Assembly: GCF_016908975.1 (NCBI RefSeq)
Contig: NZ_JAFBEX010000009.1
Span: 62,001 to 126,000 of the forward strand
From: Neobacillus cucumis
GTDB lineage: Bacteria > Bacillota > Bacilli > Bacillales > Cytobacillaceae
Direction: 5' to 3'
DNA: 64,000 nucleotides
Below the pieces are notes generated by a model. That model made no database searches, was not told the DNA's origin, and saw only the letters and a program-made list of their open reading frames with translations. This document shows, in pieces, positions 26,930 to 35,935 of the stretch (position 1 is the stretch's first letter; the number at the start of each line of letters is the position of its first letter). A program made the position numbers and the translations under genes.

Positions 26930-27424
26930 TGTCATCATGAAGGGGTCATACGGACACGGTTCCTACTTTTTATGAAGTTCATGTCCTCATAGAACATTCA
27001 TGCGGACATGATTGCTGCTTCTTATGGAGTCCCTGTCCTCATAGAGCATTCATGCGGACAGTGTTCCTACTTTTTATGGAGTTCATGTCCTCATAGAGCA
27101 TCCATGCGGACACGGTTCCTACTTTTTATCAAGTCCTTGTCCTCATTGAGCATTCATGCGGACACGGTCCCTGCTTTTTATGGAGTCCTTGTCCTCATTG
27201 AGCATTCATGCGGACACGGTTCCTGCTTTTCATGGAGTCCTTGTCCTCATAAAGCATTCATGCGAACACGGTTCCTGCTTTTTATGAAGTCCATTTCCTC
27301 ATAGAGCGTTCATGCGGACACGGTTCCTATTTTTTATGAAGTTCATGTCCTCATTGAGCATTCATGCGGACACGGTCCCTATTTTTTATGGAGTCCATGT
27401 ATTCATTGAGCATTCATACGGACA
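26930..27424. repeat. 52-bp hairpin repeat array 2 (10 units)
   Basis: Hairpins start at 26930, 26982, 27034, 27086, 27138, 27190, 27242, 27294, 27346 and 27398, exactly 52 bp apart with no slippage. The arms read TGTCCTCAT / ATGCGGACA (one T:C mismatch), the loop is usually AGAGCATTC, and the 25-nt spacer is of the type CGGTTCCTGCTTTTTATGGA. It lies between the methyltransferase start and the end of the YIEGIA-partner gene. Apparent reading frames here are repeat by-products. Confidence 0.96.
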
Positions 27425-27498
27425 TTAGTAATCGTTTTCCGCTGAATCTTGTACTCATAAATGAATACGTAATTTCTAACTGCATGCACACAAAAATA

Positions 27499-27538
27499 GT
27501 AAAGCCTTTTCTCAAATATCAATAGATAAAGGCTTTAC
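27499..27538 (-). terminator. Terminator after YIEGIA partner gene
   Basis: An 11-bp stem GTAAAGCCTTT / AAAGGCTTTAC with an 18-nt loop, then TATTTTTGTG on the minus strand. Confidence 0.8.
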
Positions 27539-27546
27539 CATATTTC

Positions 27547-27729
27547 CTATCCTCGTATAACTAAATAATCCCCCGACGTCATCTTCACCACATCCGCCTG
27601 AAGTGCTTTGGCGATGTCTGCTGTCATTATTTTTTGCTCTTCTTCATTGCCTGCTAGCAAGGTCAGCTGTTTTCCTCCCAGGATGCGATCTTTATTTAAT
27701 GTCACAAGAGCCAGAACATCATAATTCAC
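27547..27729 (-). CDS. Probable capping-complex subunit for YIEGIA
   Basis: A 60-residue protein (MNYDVLALVTLNKDRILGG opening, MTSGDYLVIRG ending) directly after the YIEGIA-family gene, 26 bases away. Such small partners are annotated next to YIEGIA proteins in Bacillaceae, which is the main basis for the name. The start is GTG after GAAGGAAG. Cytosolic, with no membrane segment. Molecular role not established. Confidence 0.65.
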   Translation of the reverse strand: MNYDVLALVTLNKDRILGGKQLTLLAGNEEEQKIMTADIAKALQADVVKMTSGDYLVIRG

Positions 27730-27755
27730 TTTTGTACTTCCTTCACTTCCCAGCG

Positions 27756-28664
27756 TTATTCCCTCCCAACCATATTCGATTTCATGACAGATGGACTTTT
27801 CTTACTGCTCTCTAAAAGCGGCGTTTTCTTCACTACCTCAATTAATCCATCAATGTCGTTAATAATCGGAACTAAAGCAATGACCACTCGGCCATCATTA
27901 AAATCTCTTCGGGTAAAATGGTAACGCTTCACCCCTAAAGTTCTCGTCGCTTCGAAAAGAACTGCCTGTCTTTGACCCAAGTTTTCCAAAGTGACCCTTA
28001 AATGTTCCTTCTTAGGATAAATAACTACTGCTCGTCCTTCTTCTTGAAACAATTGGGAGGCATTCTCCGTACCAAGAAGATTTGAAACATAAATACCCTC
28101 CACATACAACTCATGATTTTTTACTTCAATTTTTCCTTCCTTAACTTCTGCAATATCACCAATGGTTTTTCCTTTAGAGAATCGTTTTAAAATATAAATG
28201 ATAATGCAACCCACAATAGCCCCTGAAATTATATTTATTAGTTGGGACTTACTTTCTACAAGCTGCATCGTAATACCAGTGCCCAAGGCTACGACTAGAG
28301 AAAAGTAATTTCTCGACTCAAACGTTTTCGATATGCCGTCAATATAGGCATTACCGCGATAGGCGAATTCTGTGTTTTCCAAGTCCTTTAAACTTTCCCG
28401 TTCAGACCTCCGGACATCTCTAAATTGTTGAATCGCCAGTGTTAAAAACGTAACGGCAATAAAATTTTTCGTCATGATAGCAGGGATAGCCACGGCTCCT
28501 AATGATGCCGCCACAAAACCTAAAACTAAATGAATCAGGTAGCCATTAGGATAGCTCGGATATTGCCGGAAGTCTTCTTTTAACGTAATGACGCGCGCAA
28601 GCGTCCCTAAAATAAGGGCCGTAACAATTAATACAACCTGTTCTTTTGATAATGGACCACCCAT
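27756..28664 (-). CDS. YIEGIA family membrane protein
   Basis: A 302-residue protein. The N-terminal half has four or so hydrophobic segments; the C-terminal half is soluble and contains the family signature region KTIGDIAEVKEGKIEVKN followed by LYVEGIYVSN, where YVEGI corresponds to YIEGIA. GGGGGG precedes the ATG. It is cotranscribed with its small partner downstream. These proteins occur in sporeformers; a spore-related role is inference only. Confidence 0.75.
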   Translation of the reverse strand: MGGPLSKEQVVLIVTALILGTLARVITLKEDFRQYPSYPNGYLIHLVLGFVAASLGAVAIPAIMTKNFIAVTFLTLAIQQFRDVRRSERESLKDLENTEFAYRGNAYIDGISKTFESRNYFSLVVALGTGITMQLVESKSQLINIISGAIVGCIIIYILKRFSKGKTIGDIAEVKEGKIEVKNHELYVEGIYVSNLLGTENASQLFQEEGRAVVIYPKKEHLRVTLENLGQRQAVLFEATRTLGVKRYHFTRRDFNDGRVVIALVPIINDIDGLIEVVKKTPLLESSKKSPSVMKSNMVGRE

Positions 28665-28785
28665 TGCACAATTCCCCCCTTTTTCCTTTCTTTCTATTGT
28701 TTAGAAAAAAATAGAAAAATATTTATTAATGGAGGTGAATTTTTAGTCTACATCTTGATTAATGGATCTGTGAACTTTTAACTAT

Positions 28786-28813
28786 GAAAAAAGACGCTTA
28801 GATAGCGCCTCTT
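28786..28813 (-). terminator. Terminator after DUF6044-like gene
   Basis: GGCGC / GCGTC stem with a 7-nt loop, then CTTTTTTC on the minus strand. Confidence 0.65.
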
Positions 28814-28814
28814 T

Positions 28815-30506
28815 CTATATAACTTTATATAAATAAATCCGCCAATAGGCATCCTTTGAATTAAACACCTTTTGTAACTGGAGGCTATTTTCATTTGCGT
28901 TTTTAATTGGAACCGAAGAAAGAATATAATCTCCACCCAATTGTTTTAATGCCTGAATATTTAAATCTAGATTTTTAATTACTTTTGATGAATTCTTGGA
29001 AAATAAATAATTGTTACCCAATTCGCTATCGAAGATATAACATCTTCCTCCCCATTGATCAAAATATTCTCTCATGGCTTGGTTCTTAGCGAGTTCGGGT
29101 GCAATGATTTTTCGGAATTCATGTTTATAGGACAATGGGTAAAAATTGTTATAAGTGTCCAGTGTGTATAGACCATTGTATTGAGCAATCGCTGGGTGGA
29201 GCCCAATGCTTACGACCCTATAATCTTGAACGGGCTTATGAATGAATTTCTTAATGTCATTAAATTCTTTGACGGCATAAAACTGCCCAAATGAAGGTGA
29301 ATGTCGATAATAAATCTGTTCATTCGAAGGAACTAGTACAGCAACTTGCAATAAAGCAAAAAGAACTGCTAAAATACGCCATTTTTTATTGAATTGCCAT
29401 AATATCTGCAAGGAAACAGCAAATAAAATGTAAATGATCATGGGTCTTAAGTAATGATAACGTGAAAAATTAAAGGTATTTAAAATGCTAATTTTTTGCT
29501 TCAAAGGCACCCAGGCATCATACCACCAAAAGGAATACCAGACGGATAACAAAAAATTGGCAAGGTGTAATCCGATAAACAGCTTTTCCTGTCTCCATCT
29601 TTTTTGAAAGATGACTAGAATAAGGGCAAGCAAGGCAGTTGGAAATATAACAAATGGATAAAAGGTTTGGTCCTGATTATGCCCCAGAAAATAATTCTTG
29701 AAGACTAACCCAATCGTTACCATAAGGTTATTTTTTGATTCGTAAAACTCAGATCGATTTGTTTTTTCATGTGAAAAAAGAAGAGACACTACTTCACGAT
29801 ATTCAATCGCCAAATAAATTAAGGTCATATATAAAATGGAGAAAAACAACCTCAGTTGTGCCTTTTTGGTTTTAATGACATCTATAAGCCAAAATACACC
29901 CATTGCACTTAGGAAAAAGAAAAAGCCCAACATGAAAGTAGAGTAAAAGGGTAACAAGGTTATGATATTCCAGCTCTGCCACATCTTTATGCCGTACCGC
30001 AGATTTAAAAACGCCCATAATGCAAGTGGCATTCCGAGTGTACTTAGCATTCCGCTCGGCCAAAAAGGAGTGAGAGAAAATGTTAAGGCCGCTGCCACAC
30101 GGATAATCCCTTGCCCCTCATTTTTAATGACATAATGCTTTAAAAGCAAGTACATCCCAAAGAAAGCAACAAACCTAGTTATGGCTTCATTGAATCCATA
30201 CGCAATGACTGGTGGAAAGAACCGAAATAATTCAATGATGCCATAATACTCGGAATAAAAAGCATTTCGAGATAGATGACCATTAATGATTTGTGGGATA
30301 TTCGCATGAATAGAACCGAAAAGCTGCCCACTGTCATTCAACACTTTGTACCATGAAATATTTGAATCTAGGTTATCTTGAATTCGCATATGCGCATGTG
30401 TTAAAAGAACAAAATAAGGTAATACCCAAAGTGTAATAATCGCAAGAGCAAAGTATAAATATGTTTTTTCTTTTTTAAAAAATGTTTTAAGATTAGATAA
30501 TGCCAT
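28815..30506 (-). CDS. Large polytopic membrane protein, DUF6044/YkoS-like
   Basis: A 563-residue protein with about ten to twelve hydrophobic segments spread to residue 400, then a soluble C-terminal part of about 150 residues. RIQDNLDSNISWYKVL after the first segment and the overall layout resemble YkoS-type DUF6044 proteins, and more generally GT-C-like membrane glycosyltransferases with an acidic first loop (D-N-L-D). Assignment is by pattern and should be treated as tentative. A 258-base AT-rich gap upstream separates it from two smaller membrane genes on the same strand. Confidence 0.65.
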   Translation of the reverse strand: MALSNLKTFFKKEKTYLYFALAIITLWVLPYFVLLTHAHMRIQDNLDSNISWYKVLNDSGQLFGSIHANIPQIINGHLSRNAFYSEYYGIIELFRFFPPVIAYGFNEAITRFVAFFGMYLLLKHYVIKNEGQGIIRVAAALTFSLTPFWPSGMLSTLGMPLALWAFLNLRYGIKMWQSWNIITLLPFYSTFMLGFFFFLSAMGVFWLIDVIKTKKAQLRLFFSILYMTLIYLAIEYREVVSLLFSHEKTNRSEFYESKNNLMVTIGLVFKNYFLGHNQDQTFYPFVIFPTALLALILVIFQKRWRQEKLFIGLHLANFLLSVWYSFWWYDAWVPLKQKISILNTFNFSRYHYLRPMIIYILFAVSLQILWQFNKKWRILAVLFALLQVAVLVPSNEQIYYRHSPSFGQFYAVKEFNDIKKFIHKPVQDYRVVSIGLHPAIAQYNGLYTLDTYNNFYPLSYKHEFRKIIAPELAKNQAMREYFDQWGGRCYIFDSELGNNYLFSKNSSKVIKNLDLNIQALKQLGGDYILSSVPIKNANENSLQLQKVFNSKDAYWRIYLYKVI

Positions 30507-30737
30507 AAAATTATCAATTCCTTATTACAAATATTAGATCTTTTTTCATACGTTATAATCAACAAATTTAACTATAATATATTGATTTGAAGTTTTTATT
30601 AAAATTCAATTAAACAAATATTAAGTGTCTATTAAGTTACTTGTTTTTTTAGTGGTAACCGTGTCAATTAACACTATTTTTCCTATTAAAATTGGGAAGT
30701 TCAAATTTCCGTGGGCAAAAAAATGGGATTAAACAGA

Positions 30738-30760
30738 AAAAACTGCCATGAAGGCAGTAT
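30738..30760 (-). terminator. Terminator after small membrane gene pair
   Basis: ACTGCC-ATGAA-GGCAGT with TTTTTCTG on the minus strand. Confidence 0.75.
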
Positions 30761-30764
30761 TGGG

Positions 30765-31265
30765 TTAATCACTTATGAGAACTTGTTCCCTTTTCTTTAC
30801 TTGTTCAAAAAAAGCACCAGTTGCCGTTTGGGTGATGAGAAAAACCGGAAATGAATAGGATAAATGATATCCATTCTGGAAGGTTATGATATTAAGCCAT
30901 GTAAACAGCCACTGAGCGGCTAATCCGATAAGGGTCCAAGCCACAGCGTAATAAATAAATGTCTTTTTATTTATATGTAAGATTTCATAGAAATAAAAGA
31001 AGAAAAATCCAAATGGACCATAAATCAGGTAATAAACAATATCCATCACTTCATAATGATTGCTATCATTGAGCTTGTAGTAATCAAGTAATCCCCCGCC
31101 GATTGTAAAATCGAATAAAATTCCTATCGTTACTCCCCACAGTAATGCAAGTATTCTTACTTGAGGCGCAACTTTTCTCGATAGTAAAAAATAAGCTACA
31201 TAGGAAATCGCAATGATGACCAAAAGGGAAATCTCATTTTTATCAAAATTCTCCCATAATCTCAT
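30765..31265 (-). CDS. Five-segment membrane protein, unknown (CBO0543-like)
   Basis: A 166-residue protein with about five hydrophobic segments, including LLWGVTIGILFDFTIGGG and YLIYGPFGFFFFYFYEIL. The general layout is like the CBO0543 family found elsewhere in this window (36826-37332), but the match is weak. Its start overlaps the stop of the gene at 31262-31735 by four bases (ATGA), so they are translationally coupled. Confidence 0.65.
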   Translation of the reverse strand: MRLWENFDKNEISLLVIIAISYVAYFLLSRKVAPQVRILALLWGVTIGILFDFTIGGGLLDYYKLNDSNHYEVMDIVYYLIYGPFGFFFFYFYEILHINKKTFIYYAVAWTLIGLAAQWLFTWLNIITFQNGYHLSYSFPVFLITQTATGAFFEQVKKREQVLISD

Positions 31266-31735
31266 TGGCTAATCGCCTCACTTTGTTTTAGCTTTTGAAT
31301 AAATTTTAATGAATACCAGCCAATCAGATGTAATGAAATGATATACAAGACATCATATAAGATATTCCATTTTATTGGGGTTACGATGTCAAAGTATTTT
31401 CCCAATTGAATCAAGATCACCAATGTGACGGTTGATAAACATGCTATAAGAATTGATTTTCCTTTTGATTTAGCTGCCTTGATTAGATTCAGTGTAACTA
31501 CAATGATAAATGGAATACCTATGCTCCGGTTAATCAAAAAAGCGGTGTAAGGTAATGGCTTCGCTGTTAGTTTGATTAAATTTAATTCATTATAAATTAT
31601 CCACGACCAATTAATACTAATGATGAGGATAAGCAAAAATACAGATGCATTTTCTATAAATGTAAGTCGTTTTCTCATCAGTGTAAAAATAACAGTGATG
31701 AGCCACGCAACAAAGAAATAAAAGGCAAACCCCAT
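31262..31735 (-). CDS. Membrane protein of unknown function, first of a coupled pair
   Basis: A 157-residue protein with about five hydrophobic segments and short basic loops (LMRKRLTF, KAAKSKGKS). It overlaps the following gene by four bases. No family recognised. The ATG is weakly supported: no strong ribosome site is visible immediately upstream. The minus-strand region 31736-31860 upstream holds nothing I can call. Confidence 0.6.
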   Translation of the reverse strand: MGFAFYFFVAWLITVIFTLMRKRLTFIENASVFLLILIISINWSWIIYNELNLIKLTAKPLPYTAFLINRSIGIPFIIVVTLNLIKAAKSKGKSILIACLSTVTLVILIQLGKYFDIVTPIKWNILYDVLYIISLHLIGWYSLKFIQKLKQSEAISQ

Positions 31736-31867
31736 GAGACCAGCTCCAGAAATTTTTACTCATATTATTTTCAAAAGCTGTAAAAATATTCTTTTCATTA
31801 GATCATTCTTAATAACTCCATTAAAAGGGAAACCACCTAGTATTTTTAACATTAAAACGCGAAAAAA

Positions 31868-31897
31868 AAAGAAACGGTTTCAACTGACCGTTTCTTT
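31868..31897 (-). terminator. Terminator after the 43-residue gene
   Basis: An 11-bp stem AAAGAAACGGT / ACCGTTTCTTT, 8-nt loop, then TTTTTTTCGCG on the minus strand. Confidence 0.9.
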
Positions 31898-31912
31898 CAC
31901 GATTTGCACGAA

Positions 31913-32044
31913 TCAAAACCATATTCTTTTATAATAATCATATTCTAAGATATCGATAGTTTCTTCCCTTTCAATTTTCGGAGTACACTTTTCACATGGT
32001 TCTTCTGATTGATTATGATCACATTGTTTGATTAAAAGTTCCAT
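31913..32044 (-). CDS. 43-residue cysteine-containing small protein
   Basis: A small gene: MELLIKQCDHNQSEE, then PCEKCTPKIERE and an acidic/tyrosine-rich tail DILEYDYYKRIWF. The C-x2-C pair plus an earlier CDH could bind a metal. AGGGGG lies ten bases before the ATG, a strong terminator follows, and a cre-like box lies 41 bases upstream, so transcription as a unit is well supported. It is divergent from the amino acid permease. No family recognised. Confidence 0.7.
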   Translation of the reverse strand: MELLIKQCDHNQSEEPCEKCTPKIEREETIDILEYDYYKRIWF

Positions 32045-32084
32045 CAATTTGTATCCCCCTGTCCTATTATTATCTTTATTATAA

Positions 32085-32098
32085 TGGAAACGTTTTCA
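32085..32098. promoter_or_regulatory. cre-like box between the 43-residue gene and the permease
   Basis: TGGAAACGTTTTCA has one mismatch to TGWAANCGNTNWCA in either orientation. It adjoins TATAAT on the minus strand (32078-32083), suggesting CcpA control of the small gene, the permease or both. Confidence 0.65.
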
Positions 32099-32270
32099 AA
32101 AGTCTTGTGGTTATTATTGGGAAAATATTATAAAAATTACGAACTGTTTACAAAATCATTGATTTTAAGTTATGGTTGTATAAATACTATTTGAAGTACA
32201 TAGGGTGATTTAAACCTAAAACCTCTTTCCGGTAAATAGGTTGTTACTTTAAAGAACTAAGGAGGCATCT

Positions 32271-33659
32271 ATGAAACCTTTTTTAAGGAAGAAATCCATT
32301 GATCAACTACAAAATGAAACAGGAAGCTCTGGTCTTCAACGTGTGCTTGGACTTTGGCAGCTTACGGCTATTGGTTTAGGCGGAATTATTGGTGTCGGCA
32401 TCTTTGTGCTAACCGGGGTCGCTGCAGCAGACCATGCAGGCCCTGCCGTTGTTTTATCGTTTATAATTGCAGGTTTAGCCAGTGCAGCTGCTGCATTATG
32501 TTACGCAGAATTTGCCGGCCTAATTCCAGTAGCAGGCAGTGCCTATACCTATAGCTATGCCGTACTGGGAGAAGGTGCCGCATGGCTGATCGGCTGGGAT
32601 TTATTGCTTGAGTATACATTAGTCATAGCGGTCGTAGCAATTGGCTGGTCGGGATACATGCAAGAAATTTTAACCCAAATAGGAATTCATTTGCCTTTAT
32701 GGGCACAAGGCGCCCCAGGAACAGGTGCAGGTCATAAAATTGACCTGATTTCAATGCTCATTAGTCTAGCGATCGCTGGTTTACTAACACTTGGTATGGA
32801 AGCCGGAGCTAGATTTAATAACCTGATGGTTGTCATTAAATTAAGTATCGTACTGATCGTGATAGCTGTAGGAGCATTTTATGTCGAACCAACTAACTGG
32901 CACCCATTTATGCCATTTGGTTTTCACGGCGTGATGGGCGGTGCAGCCTTAGTCTTCTTTGCGGTATTCGGTTACGATACCTTAACAACCGCCGCAGAGG
33001 AGTCTAAAAATCCACAGCGTGACCTGCCAAGAGCAGTTGTTCTATCACTAGGAATTGCTCTCTGTTTATATATCGGCATGTCTTTGGTCATAACAGGAAT
33101 GGCACATTACGATACCCTTAACAATGCCGCACCTATTGCTAAGGCGTTTAGTCATGTGGGGTTACATTGGATTACCATCATTATTTCTATCGCAGCGATA
33201 GCAGGAATTTTGTCTGTATTATTTTCGTTTATGCTTGCCGGATCTCGGATTTGGTTTTCCATGAGCCGTGACGGCTTGCTGCCCAAATGGTTTGCCAAAG
33301 TCCATCCAAAGTATAAAACACCATATCGCCCTACCTTAATCATTGGGCTTATTTCGGCACTCGTTTCTGGCCTCACTCCTATAAGTGAAGTGGCAGAACT
33401 CGTGAACATCGGAACATTATCAGCCTTTATTCTTATTTGTTCTTCTATTATGGTGTTAAGAAAAAAACGTCCAGATTTAGAAAGAAAGTTTCGTACCCCA
33501 TTTGTGCCGGTAATACCATTGATCGGGATTGGGTTTTCCATTTATCTGATTATTAGCTTACCTCCCATTACATGGATTCGGTTTGTCGTATGGATGTTAA
33601 TTGGATTAGTCATTTACTATTTTTATGGAAGACGGAAGAGTATGTTATCGAATGAATAA
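32271..33659 (+). CDS. APC-family amino acid permease (YfnA-like)
   Basis: A 462-residue permease with about 12 hydrophobic segments. The APC opening GLGGIIGVGIFVLTGVAA (substrate loop of helix 1) is followed by AGPAVVLSFIIAGLASAAAALCYAEF; the cytosolic AEESKNPQRDLPRAV is typical of the cationic amino acid transporter-like group, including B. subtilis YfnA. Substrate unproven. AAGGAGG precedes the ATG. A terminator follows, so it is monocistronic; a cre-like box lies about 175 bases upstream. Confidence 0.9.
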   Translation: MKPFLRKKSIDQLQNETGSSGLQRVLGLWQLTAIGLGGIIGVGIFVLTGVAAADHAGPAVVLSFIIAGLASAAAALCYAEFAGLIPVAGSAYTYSYAVLGEGAAWLIGWDLLLEYTLVIAVVAIGWSGYMQEILTQIGIHLPLWAQGAPGTGAGHKIDLISMLISLAIAGLLTLGMEAGARFNNLMVVIKLSIVLIVIAVGAFYVEPTNWHPFMPFGFHGVMGGAALVFFAVFGYDTLTTAAEESKNPQRDLPRAVVLSLGIALCLYIGMSLVITGMAHYDTLNNAAPIAKAFSHVGLHWITIIISIAAIAGILSVLFSFMLAGSRIWFSMSRDGLLPKWFAKVHPKYKTPYRPTLIIGLISALVSGLTPISEVAELVNIGTLSAFILICSSIMVLRKKRPDLERKFRTPFVPVIPLIGIGFSIYLIISLPPITWIRFVVWMLIGLVIYYFYGRRKSMLSNE

Positions 33660-33665
33660 AAGTTA

Positions 33666-33697
33666 AGTAGAGCTGCATGACAGCTCTACTTTTTTTG
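33666..33697 (+). terminator. Terminator after amino acid permease
   Basis: AGTAGAGCTG / CAGCTCTACT, 5-nt loop, TTTTTTT. Confidence 0.95.
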
Positions 33698-33745
33698 TTT
33701 GTATCGTGAAACAGCAATTTTGCAGTTCAACTTTCGCAAACTAAA

Positions 33746-33788
33746 AGCTGCAGTGAAAGGTACATTCCTTGTACCTTTCACTGCAGCT
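33746..33788 (-). terminator. Terminator after proJ
   Basis: A perfect 18-bp stem (AGCTGCAGTGAAAGGTAC and its complement) with a 7-nt loop, followed on the minus strand by TTTTAG. Confidence 0.85.
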
Positions 33789-33822
33789 CTACCTATTATA
33801 TAACCCATGCATAAAAATTTGC

Positions 33823-34620
33823 TTATCCCAGTTGTTTCATTCTTCCGTTAAAATAGGTCCCTATTGCTTTATTTTGGAGTGCATCAACGATAATATTTGG
33901 TGTACCAGCTTTCCCTAAAAAAGCGGGGATTCCAGATGCCATGGCTATTTTAAAAGCATCAATTTTGGATTTCATCCCTCCTGTTCCAATAGAGCTACCT
34001 GCATCGCCAGCAGCAGCCTCTAAACTGGGCGTAATTTCGTAAACATACTCCAGTCGCTTGGCATGAAGAACTTTACGGGGATCACCACTATACAGACCAT
34101 CTATATCCGATAAAATAATGAGCATATCAGCATCAATTAAAGCAGCTATTTTCGCAGAAAGGGTGTCATTGTCCCCAAATTTAAGACGATTAACCGTCAC
34201 AGTATCATTTTCATTAATGATAGGTACAATACCACGATCTAATAAGACATCCATCGTATTTCTCGCGTTGTTGTAACGGTCCTGATTTGAAAAATCATCC
34301 CTCGTAATTAAAATTTGCGACGCTACATAACCATGGTCAAAGAAGTATTGAGAATACACTTCCATTAACAAACTCTGTCCAATCGATGCGGCGGCCTGCT
34401 TCTCAGGTAAATTGTCGGGACGTTCTTTTAAACCTAATTTCCGATACCCGGCTGCTACTGCACCTGATGATACGATTAAAACATCATTTCCTTCATCTTT
34501 TAACTGAACAATTTCATCCACTAATTTCTCCAGCTTCCTGCGACTGATCTCCCCATGAGGGCTTGTTAATGAGCTGCTCCCAATTTTGATGACAATTCTC
34601 TTTTTCGAATCAATGGTCAC
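33823..34620 (-). CDS. proJ: Glutamate 5-kinase (ProJ type)
   Basis: A 265-residue cytosolic kinase making glutamyl-5-phosphate, the first step to proline. RIVIKIGSSSLTSPHG, VSSGAVAAG, INENDTV, FGDNDTLSA and SDIDGLYSGDP are the amino acid kinase motifs. It ends after the kinase domain: the PUA domain of many ProB proteins is missing. AGGAG inside the proH end lies six bases before the GTG at 34620. Pairing with proH and absence of proA is the proHJ layout, which in B. subtilis makes proline for osmoprotection. Confidence 0.9.
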   Translation of the reverse strand: MTIDSKKRIVIKIGSSSLTSPHGEISRRKLEKLVDEIVQLKDEGNDVLIVSSGAVAAGYRKLGLKERPDNLPEKQAAASIGQSLLMEVYSQYFFDHGYVASQILITRDDFSNQDRYNNARNTMDVLLDRGIVPIINENDTVTVNRLKFGDNDTLSAKIAALIDADMLIILSDIDGLYSGDPRKVLHAKRLEYVYEITPSLEAAAGDAGSSIGTGGMKSKIDAFKIAMASGIPAFLGKAGTPNIIVDALQNKAIGTYFNGRMKQLG

Positions 34621-34631
34621 ACGAATCACTC

Positions 34632-35474
34632 CTAATTTCCTCTAATCATTTCTTGTATTTCCCAACTGATTTCTTTAGAGCGTTTGGTCGCACCTTGTAC
34701 CGCTTGAAACATAGCAATGCCCGCTCCATGGACCTTTAATGCTTCCAACCCTGCGGCCGTTGTCCCATTTGGAGAAGTTACTTTTTTCCTTAACTCTGAA
34801 GGTGTTTCATTTTGATGCATCGCCATTTTTGCTGCACCTAATATGGTTTGAGCAACAATTTGTCTAGCAGTCTTCGCTTCAAGGCCCCCTTCTCTTCCGG
34901 CTCTTTCAATGTGTTCCATTAGATAATAAAAATAAGCTGGACCGCTACCGGCGATACCCGTGAAAATATCGATTTTTTCTTCATCTAAGTGATAAACGGT
35001 ACCCAAACAAGCCAATATTTCCTCAGCTAATACAATGGAAGAAGCAGTAGCCTGTTTTCCTGGAACGATGGCAGTAGCCGATTCGCCAACCATCGAGGAG
35101 GTATTCGGCATCACTCGAATGACCTGTTGACCTTCCCTAAGTTTTTCCTCGATTTGGTTTGTTGATATACCAGCCATAACGGAGAGGATAAGTTGAGAGG
35201 TCTGAAATTCATTTTTGATTGAGGTAATTGATTCCTCAAAATCCTTAGGTTTCATGGCTAAAATGATGATGTCAGCTTGGTCAATGGCTACTTTTTCTTT
35301 TCGAATTCCTTTTATTCCGTAGTTTTTTTCTAACTCTGTTAATCGAATCGAATTGGAACGATTTGTTGCGATGATTTGACGAGCTGGAATTCGCTTGGAT
35401 TTCACCAGACCAGAAATCATGGCTTCAGCCATGGAACCTGCGCCTAAAAATAAAATTTTTAATTTGTTTAGCAT
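34632..35474 (-). CDS. proH: Pyrroline-5-carboxylate reductase (ProH type)
   Basis: A 280-residue enzyme reducing pyrroline-5-carboxylate to proline. The NAD(P) loop FLGAGSMAEAMISG opens the protein; VIRVMPNTSSMVG, GIAGSGPAYFYYLMEH and VTSPNGTTAAGL are the signature segments. GGAG precedes the ATG. proJ starts 11 bases after its stop; the FbpA-like gene ends 18 bases before its start, so fbpA-proH-proJ looks like one transcript. proA is absent and must act from elsewhere. Confidence 0.92.
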   Translation of the reverse strand: MLNKLKILFLGAGSMAEAMISGLVKSKRIPARQIIATNRSNSIRLTELEKNYGIKGIRKEKVAIDQADIIILAMKPKDFEESITSIKNEFQTSQLILSVMAGISTNQIEEKLREGQQVIRVMPNTSSMVGESATAIVPGKQATASSIVLAEEILACLGTVYHLDEEKIDIFTGIAGSGPAYFYYLMEHIERAGREGGLEAKTARQIVAQTILGAAKMAMHQNETPSELRKKVTSPNGTTAAGLEALKVHGAGIAMFQAVQGATKRSKEISWEIQEMIRGN

Positions 35475-35492
35475 TTTATTCTCCTCTGAATC

Positions 35493-35669
35493 TTATTTTA
35501 GAATTAATTTTTTATTTTCTTGTTTGATTTGGTTAAATTCTCTCTCCAATTCACTTAACGTCCATTCGTATAAGTGTCGATTATTTTTCTTGTATACACC
35601 TGATTGAATAAGCTTATTAATAAAGAATTGTTTTTTAATCTGGACGGCTTTTCGTAGTAAATTTTCCAA
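35493..35669 (-). CDS. fbpA: FbpA-like small basic protein
   Basis: A 58-residue basic protein starting at a TTG nine bases after AGGAGGAGG. The sequence ENLLRKAVQIKKQFFINKLI, then QSGVYKKNNRHLYEWTLSEL and EREFNQ, fits the FbpA family (Fur-regulated basic protein A: ..LI.KLI..GIYKK...LYELTLSELE.E). FbpA proteins are thought to assist iron-sparing regulation in B. subtilis. No clear Fur box was seen upstream, and here the gene leads a proline operon, so its role may differ. Confidence 0.75.
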   Translation of the reverse strand: MENLLRKAVQIKKQFFINKLIQSGVYKKNNRHLYEWTLSELEREFNQIKQENKKLILK

Positions 35670-35935
35670 GTCAAAGAACCTCCTCCTGAAATTTTGGAAG
35701 GTATGTACAGACGTGTCAGTACAATAAAACTCTCCCTTCCCATAAATGCCATTATAAGAGGAACATTTTTTAGAATCTGTCGATTTTCCGGTTATTTACG
35801 GACTCTTAAAAGAATTGTTATTACTCTTTAATAAAAGTTAAATAAATGTATTGTTAATTGACATGGTTAAAAGCATAATATATGCCCTTCAAGGAATAAT
35901 AGGAAAGAAAAATGGAATGTAGGAGGCTATCTTAG

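Noticed and set aside
26930..27424. CRISPR array
   Set aside because: Units are near-identical including spacers, the repeat is an inverted hairpin, and no cas gene is present anywhere in the window.
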